Part shown: positions 1 through 9,475 of the stretch, piece after piece | Numbering within the stretch: position 1 is the stretch's first letter | Layout: every line of letters starts with the position of its first letter | Assembly: GCF_000244895.1 (NCBI RefSeq) | Contig: NZ_CM001441.1 | Location: 3,430,226 to 3,494,225 of the forward strand | Direction: 5' to 3' | DNA: 64,000 bases | Origin: Desulfosporosinus youngiae DSM 17734 | GTDB taxonomy: Bacteria > Bacillota > Desulfitobacteriia > Desulfitobacteriales > Desulfitobacteriaceae | Notes under the pieces: generated by a model | Told to the model about the DNA's origin: nothing | Seen by the model: only the letters and a program-made list of their open reading frames with translations | Databases searched by the model: none | Translations under genes and position numbers: made by a program

Positions 1-448
1 CTGGATGGATCCAATGACCGTGAACCGTGTAGTCCGTAATGACCGTGACCACCGGAACCTGTAATATATGCTCTAATCTCAGCTGAGCCAGGATCGAAGA
101 GACTGTTGGATAAGTGCAGACGATCAGATCAGGATCAAATTCCTGAATGTATTTGAGAAAATCAGAGCGGCCTAATAGATTCAAAAAACGCTGAATTTTC
201 GACTTAGGACTCAGCTTGGAGGTTTGCTTATATAATTTCCCCCATAGTTTTGGCGAATGTTTGATCAACTCAAAGTATAGTTTTTTAATCACGCTATTAA
301 AGCGCTTACTCAGGAAATCCCCAAAATCTATATGTGTCACAATTGCTGAAGGTTCCTTGATACGTATTTCCTCAATAACTGCTTCAGCAGCCCGAAAATG
401 TCCATTTCCAAAGGCTGCAGAAAACACAAGAATTCGTAAATGCTTCAA
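1..448 (-). CDS. MGDG synthase/UgtP-type glycosyltransferase, N-terminal part (cut by window edge)
   Basis: Partial gene: about 149 N-terminal residues are in the window and the frame runs off the left edge. The start is a TTG at 448, behind a GAGGGG ribosome site; the protein then reads KHLRILVFSAAFGNGHFRAA. The G-N-G-H-x-x-A-A pattern near residues 14-21 is the N-terminal signature of the monogalactosyldiacylglycerol synthase family, including processive diacylglycerol glucosyltransferases. Further on it reads DLIVCTYP and then VVTVITDY, which fit the donor-side Rossmann fold. The likely role is glycolipid synthesis at the inner face of the membrane. The nucleotide-sugar-binding C-terminal half is outside the window, so donor and acceptor cannot be judged. 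Confidence 0.72.
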   Translation of the reverse strand, partial: MKHLRILVFSAAFGNGHFRAAEAVIEEIRIKEPSAIVTHIDFGDFLSKRFNSVIKKLYFELIKHSPKLWGKLYKQTSKLSPKSKIQRFLNLLGRSDFLKYIQEFDPDLIVCTYPTVSSILAQLRLEHILQVPVVTVITDYTVHGHWIHP

Positions 449-819
449 CGATAGCCCCCCTCAAAAATCGTTTCCGGCTCAAACGTCCTAAACACGCCGC
501 TGCCAGCTGTTTAACTCTTTAATATAGAGTGATGCAGCTTCAGCAAAAGGACATCAGCCATAACTGCATTATAAGGTGTAGTTCTTAAAATAAAGTAAGT
601 CAAATTATTAGGAATTTCTTAAAATCAAATTAAAAACATCTTTAATACTTCACTAAGGCCACACTATGTGTTTTTTCTTATAGCAGCTGAAAGCGCTGCC
701 CCTTTGAATCATCTTGGAAATAATACTTCTTAAAACCAAAAAAACGACTGAATTTCATCAGTCGCTACAATATTTTTGCTTCAAACACTTATTAACATTA
801 ATGATTATTTTTACATTCC
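449..819. other. Noncoding stretch with one terminator
   Basis: AT-rich gap of 371 bases between two minus-strand genes. The only structure found is the hairpin at 745-764, listed separately. It should also hold the promoter of the glycosyltransferase gene, but no convincing -35/-10 pair was picked out. Confidence 0.5.
734..764 (-). terminator. Rho-independent terminator of the kinase-like gene
   Basis: A 7-bp stem, CGACTGA/TCAGTCG (745-751 and 758-764), with a 6-base loop. On the minus strand it is followed by a run of T (the A-rich stretch 738-744). It lies 55 bases past the stop of the kinase-like gene. Confidence 0.75.
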
Positions 820-1491
820 CTATCTGCTCATTCGGAAAAGAACAATGATCGCCTTGACAAAGTCTTGAACATTAAAACTTTCAGGCTTTGTCAGGTTATA
901 CCACTTTCGTGCAGTTTCAATCAGCAGGAGCGGAAGAGCTTTACCATCAAATAAGTGATAGTATTCCATATACCCTTCTTTTAAGTATTCCCACCTTCGA
1001 TCGTTTCCCGGTTTCATATACTCAGAGACATCAAGAAGTTTAGCTCTGCCTTCATGAAGGATTATATTCTTTAAATGAATATCTCTCGGGTTTAGTCCTT
1101 TGCTTAATCCATAGCTAATTGCGTTGTCGACATCCAAAATAACCTGGTGTGGTATATGAATCCCTTGCCATAGACAATCGTAGAGAGTTACCCCTTCTTC
1201 AAAACTAATCACAAGGTAATTTAATCCTCTGCCATAATACACTGGGAAATACTCTGAACGGCCCAGTTTTTGATAAACCTCAATCTCACTTTCTAACTTC
1301 CCTAGCTTATCATTGCTAAATACTTTAAAAGCATACTGTGGCTCAGACAAAGAACGAAATACGGCAGCGTCAGTCCCCACACCGATGCACTCGAATTCAT
1401 TCGAACTTCCCTCTACAGTAACAAGCTCATTTTTCCCATTCGCTGAGACGCTTAATCCAGATAATTCTCTTTCCGCGATATCCCACTCCAA
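820..1491 (-). CDS. Small serine/threonine kinase-like protein
   Basis: A 223-residue protein with a reduced protein-kinase fold. It has a glycine-rich loop (GVGTDAAVF, residues 37-45), the ATP-anchoring Lys in AFKVF (K56), a catalytic-loop motif RDIHLKN (136-142) in place of the usual HRDxKxxN, and DVS (154-156) where DFG normally stands. The DFG Asp is kept, so phosphotransfer is possible. It resembles the short kinase-like proteins of spore formers typified by Bacillus YrzF. The start is TTG at 1491 behind AAGGGTG. It is monocistronic, with a hairpin downstream. The substrate is unknown. Confidence 0.62.
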   Translation of the reverse strand: MEWDIAERELSGLSVSANGKNELVTVEGSSNEFECIGVGTDAAVFRSLSEPQYAFKVFSNDKLGKLESEIEVYQKLGRSEYFPVYYGRGLNYLVISFEEGVTLYDCLWQGIHIPHQVILDVDNAISYGLSKGLNPRDIHLKNIILHEGRAKLLDVSEYMKPGNDRRWEYLKEGYMEYYHLFDGKALPLLLIETARKWYNLTKPESFNVQDFVKAIIVLFRMSR

Positions 1492-1580
1492 TTAATTCAC
1501 ACCCTTTTTCTGCCGTTGCCCCTACCTTCACAAACTCTCGCACATAGGATGATTGTATTGAGTGATCATTTATCTATCTT

Positions 1581-1610
1581 TAAAGGCCGCCAGAAAATTG
1601 GCGGCCTTTA
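1581..1610 (-). terminator. Terminator at the end of the proline operon
   Basis: A perfect 12-bp inverted repeat (1581-1592 with 1599-1610; core AAAGGCCGCCA/TGGCGGCCTTT) with a 6-base loop. It lies 122 bases downstream of proA. The stem ends in TTTA on both strands, so it could work in either direction. Confidence 0.75.
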
Positions 1611-1731
1611 ATTTCTGCATCATTCTTATTTTATATTAAGGTAAAAACCTGCCATCCCAGCCACTCCTTAAAATGGACCCACAATACCAAGCTAAGAATA
1701 ACTTAATCATCAGCAAAAGTCCAGCCAATAA

Positions 1732-2982
1732 TTATTTTACAACATGTCCGTCTCCATAGACCATATACTTAATCGTCGTCAATTCTTTCAGACCCATAGG
1801 TCCACGGGCATGTAACTTCTGAGTGCTAATTCCTATCTCCGCCCCAAAGCCAAAACGTCCTCCATCCGTAAAGCGGGTTGAAGCATTTACGTATACAGCA
1901 GCCGCATCAACTTCTTTTAAAAACCGTTGAGCTTTGGTATAGTTCTCGGTAATAATTGTTTCAGAATGCTTGGTAGAGTATTGGAAGATATGATCCAGTG
2001 CCCCATCCAGATCCGGCACAACTTTTATGCTTAATATAAGGTCCAGGTGTTCCAGAACCCAGTCTTCCTCATTAGCCGGGAGAGCATAGGGCAACAGTTC
2101 ACAGGTTCGCGGACAACCTTTAATTTCAACTTGTTTCTTTTTAAGTTCTTCACCGATTAAGGGAAGAAAGTTCTCCGCAATCCCCTCATCCACGAGCACA
2201 GTTTCTAAGGCGTTGCACACTCCCGGATTTTGGGTCTTGGCATTAATAATAATGGGCAACGCCTTTTCATAATCTGCATCCCGGTCAACAAAAGCATGAC
2301 ACATGCCTGTACCGGTTTCAATCACCGGTACAGTGGCATTTTGCACCACCGTTTCAATCAACCCGGCTCCTCCTCTGGGAATAATGACATCAACATAATC
2401 ATTTAAACGCATCAATTGCTGAACCCACTCTCTATTCGTATCCGTAATCAATTGGATACATCCTGAGGGCAGTCCGCCGGCCTCAGCAGCCTCGGCAATA
2501 ACTCCGGCTAAAACTTTATTACTTTCTAAAGCCTCTGATCCACCTCTTAAAATCACCACATTGCCTGACTTCAGACACAGAGCAGCCGCATCGACAGTAA
2601 CGTTGGGCCGTGCTTCATAGATCATCGCCACAACTCCCAAAGGAACCCGGGTTTGTTGAATACGCAGTCCATTCGGCCGCGTCCAGACTTCCCCTTCCCC
2701 GACAGGGTCCCTCAAAGCGGCGACTTCTTTAAGGGATTGGCTGATTTGGGAAATGCCTGCCGATGTCAGCTTCAAACGATTAACCAGACTCTTCTTAAGA
2801 CCTTTCTCTTCAGCCGCCTTAACATCTAAGCCATTGGCTTTCAGGATTTCTTCTTCACTTTTCAGGAGCGCCTCTGCCATTGAGATTAAAGCATTGTTCT
2901 TTGCCTCAGTGCTTGCGCAAGCCAACTGCCGTGCGGCCTGTTTAGCCTTTTGCCCGATCTCAATTAATTCCGGGAAAATCAT
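1732..2982 (-). CDS. proA: Gamma-glutamyl phosphate reductase
   Basis: A 416-residue cytosolic enzyme for the second step of proline synthesis, the NADPH-dependent reduction of gamma-glutamyl phosphate to glutamate semialdehyde. It has the aldehyde-dehydrogenase-like fold. Visible marks are MIYEARPNVTVDA (about 118-130), VILRGGSEAL (about 143-152), the catalytic Cys in NPGVCNALETV (about residue 256) and GPMGLKELTTIKY near the C-terminus. Length is normal for the family. The ATG start at 2982 follows AAAGGAGG and lies 18 bases after the proB stop. It is the last gene of proC-proB-proA. Confidence 0.97.
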   Translation of the reverse strand: MIFPELIEIGQKAKQAARQLACASTEAKNNALISMAEALLKSEEEILKANGLDVKAAEEKGLKKSLVNRLKLTSAGISQISQSLKEVAALRDPVGEGEVWTRPNGLRIQQTRVPLGVVAMIYEARPNVTVDAAALCLKSGNVVILRGGSEALESNKVLAGVIAEAAEAGGLPSGCIQLITDTNREWVQQLMRLNDYVDVIIPRGGAGLIETVVQNATVPVIETGTGMCHAFVDRDADYEKALPIIINAKTQNPGVCNALETVLVDEGIAENFLPLIGEELKKKQVEIKGCPRTCELLPYALPANEEDWVLEHLDLILSIKVVPDLDGALDHIFQYSTKHSETIITENYTKAQRFLKEVDAAAVYVNASTRFTDGGRFGFGAEIGISTQKLHARGPMGLKELTTIKYMVYGDGHVVK

Positions 2983-3000
2983 AGAATCTGCCTCCTTTGT

Positions 3001-4110
3001 TTATATAAGTGTCATATTGTCGCGATGAACCACTTCTTCCCCGTCAAAATCCCTAAAAAGCTGATGCAGTTTTTCCGAATGCAGCCCCTTCACTGTCTGT
3101 ACTTCATCCCTAGTCAATTCTGCTACCCCTCTGGCAATCTCTTCTCCTTTCGTATTGATAATCCGAACGATTTCTTTCCGTTCCCAAGTCCCTTCCACTG
3201 CAATGATTCCTTTGGCCAGCAGGCTCTTGCCTTCTTCCACCAGAGCTTTAGCCGCCCCATCATCGACTTGGATACTTCCTTCAGTTAAGCCTGCATAGGC
3301 AATCCAGCGTTTCCGACCGGCAAGACGATGCTTTACCGGCTGAAAATAGGTTCCTTCGGGACTCTGACCCTTAGTCAGGAAATTAAGTTCCTGAAGACGT
3401 GTGAAATTCAAGAGAAGCATACCAATCCCAAAACGAGTGGCAATCTTGGCAGCTCTCAATTTGGTGACCATCCCTCCCGTTCCTAAAAGACTTCCAGCCC
3501 CGCTCGCCATACTTTCAACAGCGGATACCTCTGTCACTTCTTTAATAAGTTGAGCGGAGGAATCCTTTTTCGGATTGGCCGTATACAAGCCATCGACGTC
3601 TGTTAAAATGACCAATAAGTCGGCCCCGACCAGGCCTGCCACTAAAGCAGACAAAGTATCATTATCCCCAAAACAAAGTTCCTCTACCGCAACTGTGTCA
3701 TTTTCATTAATGATCGGTACGACTTGCAGACGCAGCAATTTCTCCAGTGTATTTTGGGCGTTCCTATAATGGGATGCTTGCGCCAAATCAATTCGAGATA
3801 ACAATACTTGAGCAGCTATAATACCATGTTGTTCGAGATTTCGGGTATACATCTCTATGAGTACCCCTTGGCCCACAGCCGCTACAGCTTGTTTTCCCGC
3901 TAAATCCCGGGGCCGGCCTTGCAGCTTTAGTTGCCCCATTCCCGCGGCAACAGCCCCTGATGAAACAATAATACACTCCACTCCATCTTCCTTTAAGGCT
4001 GCAATAACCGAGACAATCTCATCAATTGCCCGCTCATCTATCCCACCCTGCTGATGGTTTAAACTACTGCTCCCTATTTTCAAGACCACTCTACGCACGT
4101 CACTTAACAC
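3001..4110 (-). CDS. proB: Glutamate 5-kinase with PUA domain
   Basis: Phosphorylates glutamate to gamma-glutamyl phosphate, the first and normally feedback-inhibited step of proline synthesis. The amino-acid-kinase domain comes first (VVLKIGSSSL, then IVSSGAVAAG, INENDTVAV and GTGGMVTKL). A C-terminal PUA domain (about residues 275-369) follows, with ARGVAELTRDEV. The start is taken as GTG at 4110: GGAGAG lies 8 bases upstream, and this gives 369 residues, the usual length. Longer forms upstream of this would only add unrelated sequence. The start overlaps the end of proC by 7 bases, which suggests translational coupling. Confidence 0.96.
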   Translation of the reverse strand: MLSDVRRVVLKIGSSSLNHQQGGIDERAIDEIVSVIAALKEDGVECIIVSSGAVAAGMGQLKLQGRPRDLAGKQAVAAVGQGVLIEMYTRNLEQHGIIAAQVLLSRIDLAQASHYRNAQNTLEKLLRLQVVPIINENDTVAVEELCFGDNDTLSALVAGLVGADLLVILTDVDGLYTANPKKDSSAQLIKEVTEVSAVESMASGAGSLLGTGGMVTKLRAAKIATRFGIGMLLLNFTRLQELNFLTKGQSPEGTYFQPVKHRLAGRKRWIAYAGLTEGSIQVDDGAAKALVEEGKSLLAKGIIAVEGTWERKEIVRIINTKGEEIARGVAELTRDEVQTVKGLHSEKLHQLFRDFDGEEVVHRDNMTLI

Positions 4111-4916
4111 TCGGAATACTCTCCTTCCAGATCTTCTGCACGCTTCGCACAAGCCTTAGCAGCGTTCAGCACAGTCTGAGCTAATTTTTCATCCATAAAA
4201 ACATTCAAAGCTGCGTAAGTTGTACCATTGGGAGAAGTGACTTCTTCACGAAGCCTCCCCGGCGATTTATCACTTTCGGCAATCATTTTTCCTGAGCCAA
4301 TCAAGGTCTCCAGGACTAATATTTCGGCTTCCTCTTCGCTGAGTCCTAATTCTATCCCCGCTTTAATCAAGCTCTCCGCAAACAGATAAAAATAGGCCGG
4401 ACCACTTCCGCTAATTGCTGTTAAGGCATTGATGTTTTTTTCCGGCACCCACATAATTCGTCCTGTAGCCGAGAAAATCTTCTCTCCTATCTCCGCCTGT
4501 TCATCAGTGACATTATCCCCCCGCGCTAAGCCGGTCATTGAATGAAGCACGGCAGTAGAGGTATTTGGCATCGCCCGAACAACTGCAACCCCGGGCAGAT
4601 ATTTATTAAAAAGCTTCAAAGGGACACCCGCTGCCACACTAATAACCAGCTTATCCTGCAGCGAAAAATCCGTTAAATCTTTAAGCACGCCTTGGACGTC
4701 CTTCGGCTTCACTGCAATAATCAAGACCCTCGAATCTTCCACGAGTTCCTTCAGCGGAGCCGCAATAACCTTATATCTATCAACCAAACCCTGAATACGT
4801 CCATGATTTGAAAGATTAGTCACTCGGATTTCCAGTGCACTATTCGTCTTCTTCAGACCGCTGATCATAGCCTCCGCAATATTTCCCCCACCAATAAAAC
4901 CAATACTTTGTGACAT
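4104..4916 (-). CDS. proC: Pyrroline-5-carboxylate reductase
   Basis: Reduces pyrroline-5-carboxylate to proline, the last step of the pathway. The N-terminal Rossmann motif IGFIGGGNIAEAMISGL begins at residue 5. The C-terminal dimerization domain carries LTAISGSGPAYFYLFAE and a Thr/Ser-rich segment (LREEVTSPNGTTYAAL). The ATG at 4916 has AGGAAGG about 10 bases upstream and gives 270 residues, normal for the family. The frame stays open further upstream, but that part lies inside the T-box leader and is not protein. It is the first gene of the operon, so it receives T-box control directly. Confidence 0.96.
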   Translation of the reverse strand: MSQSIGFIGGGNIAEAMISGLKKTNSALEIRVTNLSNHGRIQGLVDRYKVIAAPLKELVEDSRVLIIAVKPKDVQGVLKDLTDFSLQDKLVISVAAGVPLKLFNKYLPGVAVVRAMPNTSTAVLHSMTGLARGDNVTDEQAEIGEKIFSATGRIMWVPEKNINALTAISGSGPAYFYLFAESLIKAGIELGLSEEEAEILVLETLIGSGKMIAESDKSPGRLREEVTSPNGTTYAALNVFMDEKLAQTVLNAAKACAKRAEDLEGEYSEC

Positions 4917-4956
4917 CCCACTACCATCCTTCCTAAACCGTATTATTATTACCCAG

Positions 4957-5235
4957 AAAAAAGGGCTCCTTTCATCCTTATCAAGGACGAAAGAAGCCTT
5001 CCGCGGTACCACCTTTATTGCCAATGCCAACTTTATGCTGCCAGATTGATCCAACAAAATTCCAATAACGGTGGAAACCGTCCGATTCATCATCAGAGCA
5101 TCACGACTGGGTTTCTGATACCATAGGCGGAAAAACTCTCAGCAATTGCTTTTCTCTCTGAACACCAACGTCTACCATACTGGGTCGATCTCATGCTTTA
5201 GGCGTTATTCATCTTACTATACTCTAACTCACTGG
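4957..5235 (-). promoter_or_regulatory. T-box leader, proline specifier CCC
   Basis: Tandem features of a tRNA-sensing T-box in front of proC. The T-box sequence GGTGGTACCGCGGAA lies at about 4999-5013, with UGGU that can pair with the ACCA end of an uncharged tRNA. The terminator is a long stem (about 4966-5000) followed by six T (4957-4964 region). Stem I has GCAT..CGAC pairing with GTCG..ATGC, an AGUA on the 5' side and GAAA-CCC-A (5108-5115) on the 3' side. This matches the GAAA-specifier-A layout of the B. subtilis glyQS leader, so the specifier reads CCC, proline. A possible promoter is TTGGAC-18-TAAGAT just upstream. Low proline charging should raise proCBA transcription. Confidence 0.9.
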
Positions 5236-5266
5236 TCCAAAAATTTCAAGTACTATATTTGATCCT

Positions 5267-6328
5267 CTACTTTAATGCCTCTACAACAGCATCTCCCATT
5301 TCCCGGGTTCCTAGTACTTTATCCCCTGATTTTGCTAAATCAGGCGTTCTATACCCCTCTTGCAAGACGCGCTCAACCGCTTTTTCGATCATCTGAGCCT
5401 CATGCTCTAATCCAAAGGAATAACGCAGCATTAAGGCTCCGGAGAGTATTGTAGCTAAGGGGTTGGCAATATTCTTGCCCGCAATATCCGGCGCCGATCC
5501 ATGAGCTGGTTCGTAGAGTCCTTTGCCTCCATTTAAGCTTGCCGAGGAGATCATTCCGATCGACCCCATTAACATGGATGCCAAATCTGTAAGGATATCA
5601 CCGAACATATTTTCTGTTACGATTACATCGAATTGCTCGGGCCAGCGGACCAATTGCATAGCTGCATTATCCACATACATATGGGTTAATTCAACTTCCG
5701 GATAGTTCTTAGCAATATCCAAGGTAATCTCTCTCCAAAAACGGGAGGATTCCAAGACATTCGCTTTGTCCACAGAACAAAGTCTGCCCCGGCGCTTAGC
5801 TGCCATTTGGAAACCGAGGTCAACAATGCGCCGGATTTCCTCTTCTGTATAAACTAATGTGTCAAATGCACTATTGGGATTTGTTCCTCTCCCTTTCTCC
5901 CCGAAGTAAAGTCCACCTGTCAGCTCACGCAGAACAACCAGATCAACATTCTTAACGACTTCGGTACGAAGGGTAGAAGCTTCCACCAACATCGGCAGCA
6001 TTTTCACAGGGCGGATATTGGCAAACAGACCCAGAGCTTTACGAAGCGCCAGCAGTCCTCCCAACTCCGGGCGTTGGGGTGCCGGCAGAGTGTCCCACTT
6101 AGGACCGCCAACTGATCCCAACAAAATCGCATCAGCTGCCTGTGCCGCTGCTAATGTTTCATCCGGCAAAGCCTTGCCTGCCTCATCAATCCCAGCTCCG
6201 CCGATCAACCCATATTCAAAATTAAGCGTAGTTGAATGGCCTTTTAACACTGCTTGCAATACCTTTACCGCTTCAGGGGTTATCTCTAACCCAATTCCAT
6301 CTCCAGGGAGAACTAGAACGTTAGGCAT
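5267..6328 (-). CDS. leuB: 3-isopropylmalate dehydrogenase
   Basis: NAD-dependent oxidative decarboxylation of 3-isopropylmalate in leucine synthesis. The 353-residue protein shows [18 protein letters not shown] at the start, [11 protein letters not shown] (about 70-80), the substrate-binding [15 protein letters not shown] (about 134-148), the catalytic [14 protein letters not shown] and the NAD-site [17 protein letters not shown]. The ATG at 6328 follows AAAGGAGG. It is the last gene of the ilv-leu operon. leuC and leuD, which must supply its substrate, are not in the window. Confidence 0.97.
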   Translation of the reverse strand: MPNVLVLPGDGIGLEITPEAVKVLQAVLKGHSTTLNFEYGLIGGAGIDEAGKALPDETLAAAQAADAILLGSVGGPKWDTLPAPQRPELGGLLALRKALGLFANIRPVKMLPMLVEASTLRTEVVKNVDLVVLRELTGGLYFGEKGRGTNPNSAFDTLVYTEEEIRRIVDLGFQMAAKRRGRLCSVDKANVLESSRFWREITLDIAKNYPEVELTHMYVDNAAMQLVRWPEQFDVIVTENMFGDILTDLASMLMGSIGMISSASLNGGKGLYEPAHGSAPDIAGKNIANPLATILSGALMLRYSFGLEHEAQMIEKAVERVLQEGYRTPDLAKSGDKVLGTREMGDAVVEALK

Positions 6329-6354
6329 TATTTTTCCTCCTTTTGACCTATGGT

Positions 6355-7887
6355 TTAGCTCTCGTTATTCGCTCTGATTTCTATCCAACCCCGAACGAAG
6401 GCGCGGTTTACCGCTTGGAGATAACCACGCACACTTGCTTCAATAATATCCGTACTTACCCCGCGTCCGGCAACCAGATTCTCTCCGAATTTCACACTAA
6501 CTGTAACTTCTCCCTGAGCATCTTCTCCGCCATCAAGAGCCTGCAAGGAATAGTGGGTTAGTTTACCATTAGTCCCCAGTACCTTATCAATGGCTTTAAA
6601 CGCAGCATCGACCGGTCCGTCCCCACAGGCTGCATCTGCTTGGCGCTGCCCCTGATACAGGAGACCGACTGTTGCTGTGGGAACTAAATTGGTGCCACTT
6701 GAAACCTGTAAATAATCTAAGCTGATCTCTTCCGCCTTTTCTTTTTGTTCATCTACTAAGGAGAACAAATCCGAAGTCGTTACTTCCCGTTTACGATCTG
6801 CCAACAGTTTAAAACGGGAAAACAAGTCTTCAAACTGACTCTCTTCTAAATTTAACCCTAAATCCGTAAGTCGCTGCTGAACCGCATGCCGTCCGGAGTG
6901 TTTCCCCAAAACAATGGATTCAACATCCACTCCAATGACACTTGGCGACATAATTTCATAGGTGGACCGTTCTTTAAGCATGCCATCCTGGTGAATACCC
7001 GATTCATGAGCAAAGGCATTCTTACCCACAATAGCCTTATTGTGTTGAATCACCATACCGGTTAAGCGGCTGACCAGCTGACTCGTCCTGGCAATTTCCG
7101 ATGTCACAATCGTTGTTTCTGCACCAAACTGATCCTTGCGGGTGTGCAGCGCCATCACAAGTTCTTCCAAGGCTGCATTTCCGGCCCGTTCTCCGATCCC
7201 ATTCACGGTACACTCCAACTGATGCACCCCTGCCCCGACAGCGGCCAGGGAATTGGCCACTGCCAGACCCAGATCATTATGACAGTGGACACTGACTTTA
7301 ACCTTCTCTATGCCGGCGGTTCGCTCCATAATGGCTCGTAAAAAGGCAGCATACTCTTCAGGTGTCGCATATCCCACAGTATCCGGAATGTTGAGTACAG
7401 TGGCGCCCGCTTGTATAACACCTGAAAAGACCTTGGCCAGGAAATCCACCTCACTGCGCGAAGCATCTTCCGCACTGAACTCAATATCAGCTACTTTAGA
7501 TTTGGCCAATCGGACCGCCTGAACAGCCTGCTCCAGCACATCTTCGGGAGATTTCTGCAATTTATAACGCATATGAATCGGCGAAGTGGCAATAAACGTA
7601 TGAATACGTGGGGATTCTCCACCCGAAATTGCTTCCCAGGCACGTTCAATATCTTTGGCATTCGCCCGGGCCAGAGCCGCTACACTTACATTTCTTACTT
7701 CCTGGGCAATCCTGCGCACTCCGTCAAAATCTCCAAGGGAGGCAATAGGAAATCCTGCTTCGAGAACATTAACCCCCAGCCTGCTTAATTGATGAGCGAT
7801 TTGCAATTTTTCATCTGCATTAAGTGCTACTCCGGGAGATTGTTCACCATCTCTAAGCGTTGTATCAAAGATCTCGATCCGGCGCAT
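6355..7887 (-). CDS. leuA: 2-isopropylmalate synthase
   Basis: Condenses acetyl-CoA with 2-oxoisovalerate, the committed step to leucine. The 510-residue protein has an N-terminal TIM barrel opening with [13 protein letters not shown] (about 6-18), the metal-binding [18 protein letters not shown] (about 199-216) and [19 protein letters not shown]-terminal LeuA allosteric domain (about 385-505) is where leucine feedback normally acts. It lies 26 bases upstream of leuB and 29 bases after ilvC, in one transcription unit. Confidence 0.97.
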   Translation of the reverse strand: MRRIEIFDTTLRDGEQSPGVALNADEKLQIAHQLSRLGVNVLEAGFPIASLGDFDGVRRIAQEVRNVSVAALARANAKDIERAWEAISGGESPRIHTFIATSPIHMRYKLQKSPEDVLEQAVQAVRLAKSKVADIEFSAEDASRSEVDFLAKVFSGVIQAGATVLNIPDTVGYATPEEYAAFLRAIMERTAGIEKVKVSVHCHNDLGLAVANSLAAVGAGVHQLECTVNGIGERAGNAALEELVMALHTRKDQFGAETTIVTSEIARTSQLVSRLTGMVIQHNKAIVGKNAFAHESGIHQDGMLKERSTYEIMSPSVIGVDVESIVLGKHSGRHAVQQRLTDLGLNLEESQFEDLFSRFKLLADRKREVTTSDLFSLVDEQKEKAEEISLDYLQVSSGTNLVPTATVGLLYQGQRQADAACGDGPVDAAFKAIDKVLGTNGKLTHYSLQALDGGEDAQGEVTVSVKFGENLVAGRGVSTDIIEASVRGYLQAVNRAFVRGWIEIRANNES

Positions 7888-7916
7888 TACTCTACTTCCT
7901 TCCGATAACGTTACCC

Positions 7917-8915
7917 CTACTCGTGTTTTTTCAGCCAGCTCATCATTCCTCTTAACTGTTCCCCAACTTTTTCGATAGGATGATTTGCTTCAATACGGGT
8001 CATCGCGTTAAAGGTCGGACGATTGGCTTGGTTTTCCAGCAACCAGGCTTTCGCAAAACGGCCATCTTGGATTTCTTCGAGCACACGTTTCATTTCTTTA
8101 CGTGTTTCCTGATTAACGATTCGTTTACCAATCGTCATATCTCCATATTGAGCCGTGTCAGATACGGAATATCTCATCCAACTCATACCGCCTTCATACA
8201 TTAAGTCGACGATGAGTTTAAGCTCATGCAAGCACTCAAAGTAAGCAATTTCCGGCTGATAGCCTGCTTCAACTAAGGTATCAAAACCAGCTTTAACCAG
8301 TTCGGACGCCCCTCCGCAAAGGACTGCCTGTTCTCCAAAAAGGTCGGTTTCGGTTTCTTCTCCAAAGGTTGTTTCCAGTACGCCCGCTTTAGTCGATCCG
8401 ATTCCTTTAGCGTAAGCTAAGGCTAATTCTTTAGCTTTTCCTGTAGCATCCTGATGGACTGCGATCAAAGCCGGTACTCCTGCACCTTCAGTATAGGTGC
8501 GGCGCACTAAATGCCCTGGGCTTTTAGGTGCGACCATGAAGACATCCACATCACTTGGAGGAACGATTTGTCCGAAATGAATGTTAAATCCGTGAGAGAA
8601 GACTAAAGCCTTGCCTGCGGTGAGATGTTGTTTAATTTCCTGATTATAAACTTTACTTTGGGTTTCATCAGGAAGCAAAATCTGAATAACATCGGCGCGT
8701 TTGGCCGCCTCTTCTACCGTCATAACTTCAAAGCCTGCTGCTTGAGCCCGTTCTGTACGAGCACTGCCTGGGCGAAGCCCAATTACAACATTAAGACCGG
8801 AATCTTTGAGGTTTTGAGCCTGAGCATGTCCTTGGCTGCCATAACCCATTACTGCAATAACTTTGCCTTTTAATAACTCCAGATTTGCGTCTACTTCATA
8901 GTACATTTTTGCCAT
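7917..8915 (-). CDS. ilvC: Ketol-acid reductoisomerase
   Basis: Isomerizes and reduces acetolactate or acetohydroxybutyrate to the dihydroxy acids of the valine and isoleucine pathways. The 332-residue protein is the short class I form. The N-terminal dinucleotide motif is [15 protein letters not shown] (about 23-37) with the cofactor-loop residues GLRPGSAR, which suggests NADPH. The catalytic parts [32 protein letters not shown] and [19 protein letters not shown] are all present. The ATG at 8915 has AGGGAG upstream. A 76-base gap separates it from ilvN. Confidence 0.97.
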   Translation of the reverse strand: MAKMYYEVDANLELLKGKVIAVMGYGSQGHAQAQNLKDSGLNVVIGLRPGSARTERAQAAGFEVMTVEEAAKRADVIQILLPDETQSKVYNQEIKQHLTAGKALVFSHGFNIHFGQIVPPSDVDVFMVAPKSPGHLVRRTYTEGAGVPALIAVHQDATGKAKELALAYAKGIGSTKAGVLETTFGEETETDLFGEQAVLCGGASELVKAGFDTLVEAGYQPEIAYFECLHELKLIVDLMYEGGMSWMRYSVSDTAQYGDMTIGKRIVNQETRKEMKRVLEEIQDGRFAKAWLLENQANRPTFNAMTRIEANHPIEKVGEQLRGMMSWLKKHE

Positions 8916-8991
8916 TATTCATAACTCCCTTTCAACTTTAAGCCTGTCTGCAAGGCCTTATTTATTATACTACACTTGGTAAAATCTTTCT

Positions 8992-9471
8992 CTATGCTTC
9001 AGATCGCAAAATTGCAACCTTTCCGGTACGCACCAGCTCCAATAAACCATAAGGTTGAATGGCATGAACAAAGGCGTCTATTTTAGGAATGTCCCCTGTC
9101 AACTCTACGGTAATATTGGTTCTTCCCATATCTACAACCCGTCCTCTGAAAATATCCACTGTCTGGAGAACCGCAGATCGTGTTTCCGGGCTGACCTGAA
9201 CGCGGATTAAGGCCAGCTCCCGATCCACAACACTTTGTCCGGACAGATCTGCGACTGATTGAACAACCACCAGTTTGCTCAGCTGATTCCTAACTTGCTC
9301 AATGATTTGATCATCCCCATTAACGACAATCGTCATTCGTGAAAGTTCAGGATCCTCTGTCTGACATACCGTAAGACTATCAATATTATACCCCCTGCGT
9401 GTGAACAATCCTGCCACTCGAATCAAAACACCAGGATTATTTTCTACAAGAACTGCAAGTGTATGCAACAT
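8992..9471 (-). CDS. ilvN: Acetolactate synthase small (regulatory) subunit
   Basis: A 159-residue regulatory subunit with an N-terminal ACT domain (LAVLVENNPGVLIRVAGLFTRRGYNIDSL, from residue 5; only the pattern is given here) and a C-terminal ACT-like half. It confers valine feedback inhibition on, and activates, the catalytic subunit encoded just upstream. The ATG at 9471 follows GAGGT and lies 4 bases after the ilvB stop, typical of ilvBN. Confidence 0.95.
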   Translation of the reverse strand: MLHTLAVLVENNPGVLIRVAGLFTRRGYNIDSLTVCQTEDPELSRMTIVVNGDDQIIEQVRNQLSKLVVVQSVADLSGQSVVDRELALIRVQVSPETRSAVLQTVDIFRGRVVDMGRTNITVELTGDIPKIDAFVHAIQPYGLLELVRTGKVAILRSEA

Positions 9472-9475
9472 ATGA

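Noticed and set aside
4917-5093. N-terminal extension of ProC by 59 residues
   Set aside because: The segment is the T-box/terminator RNA; ProC has a proper ATG with ribosome site at 4916.
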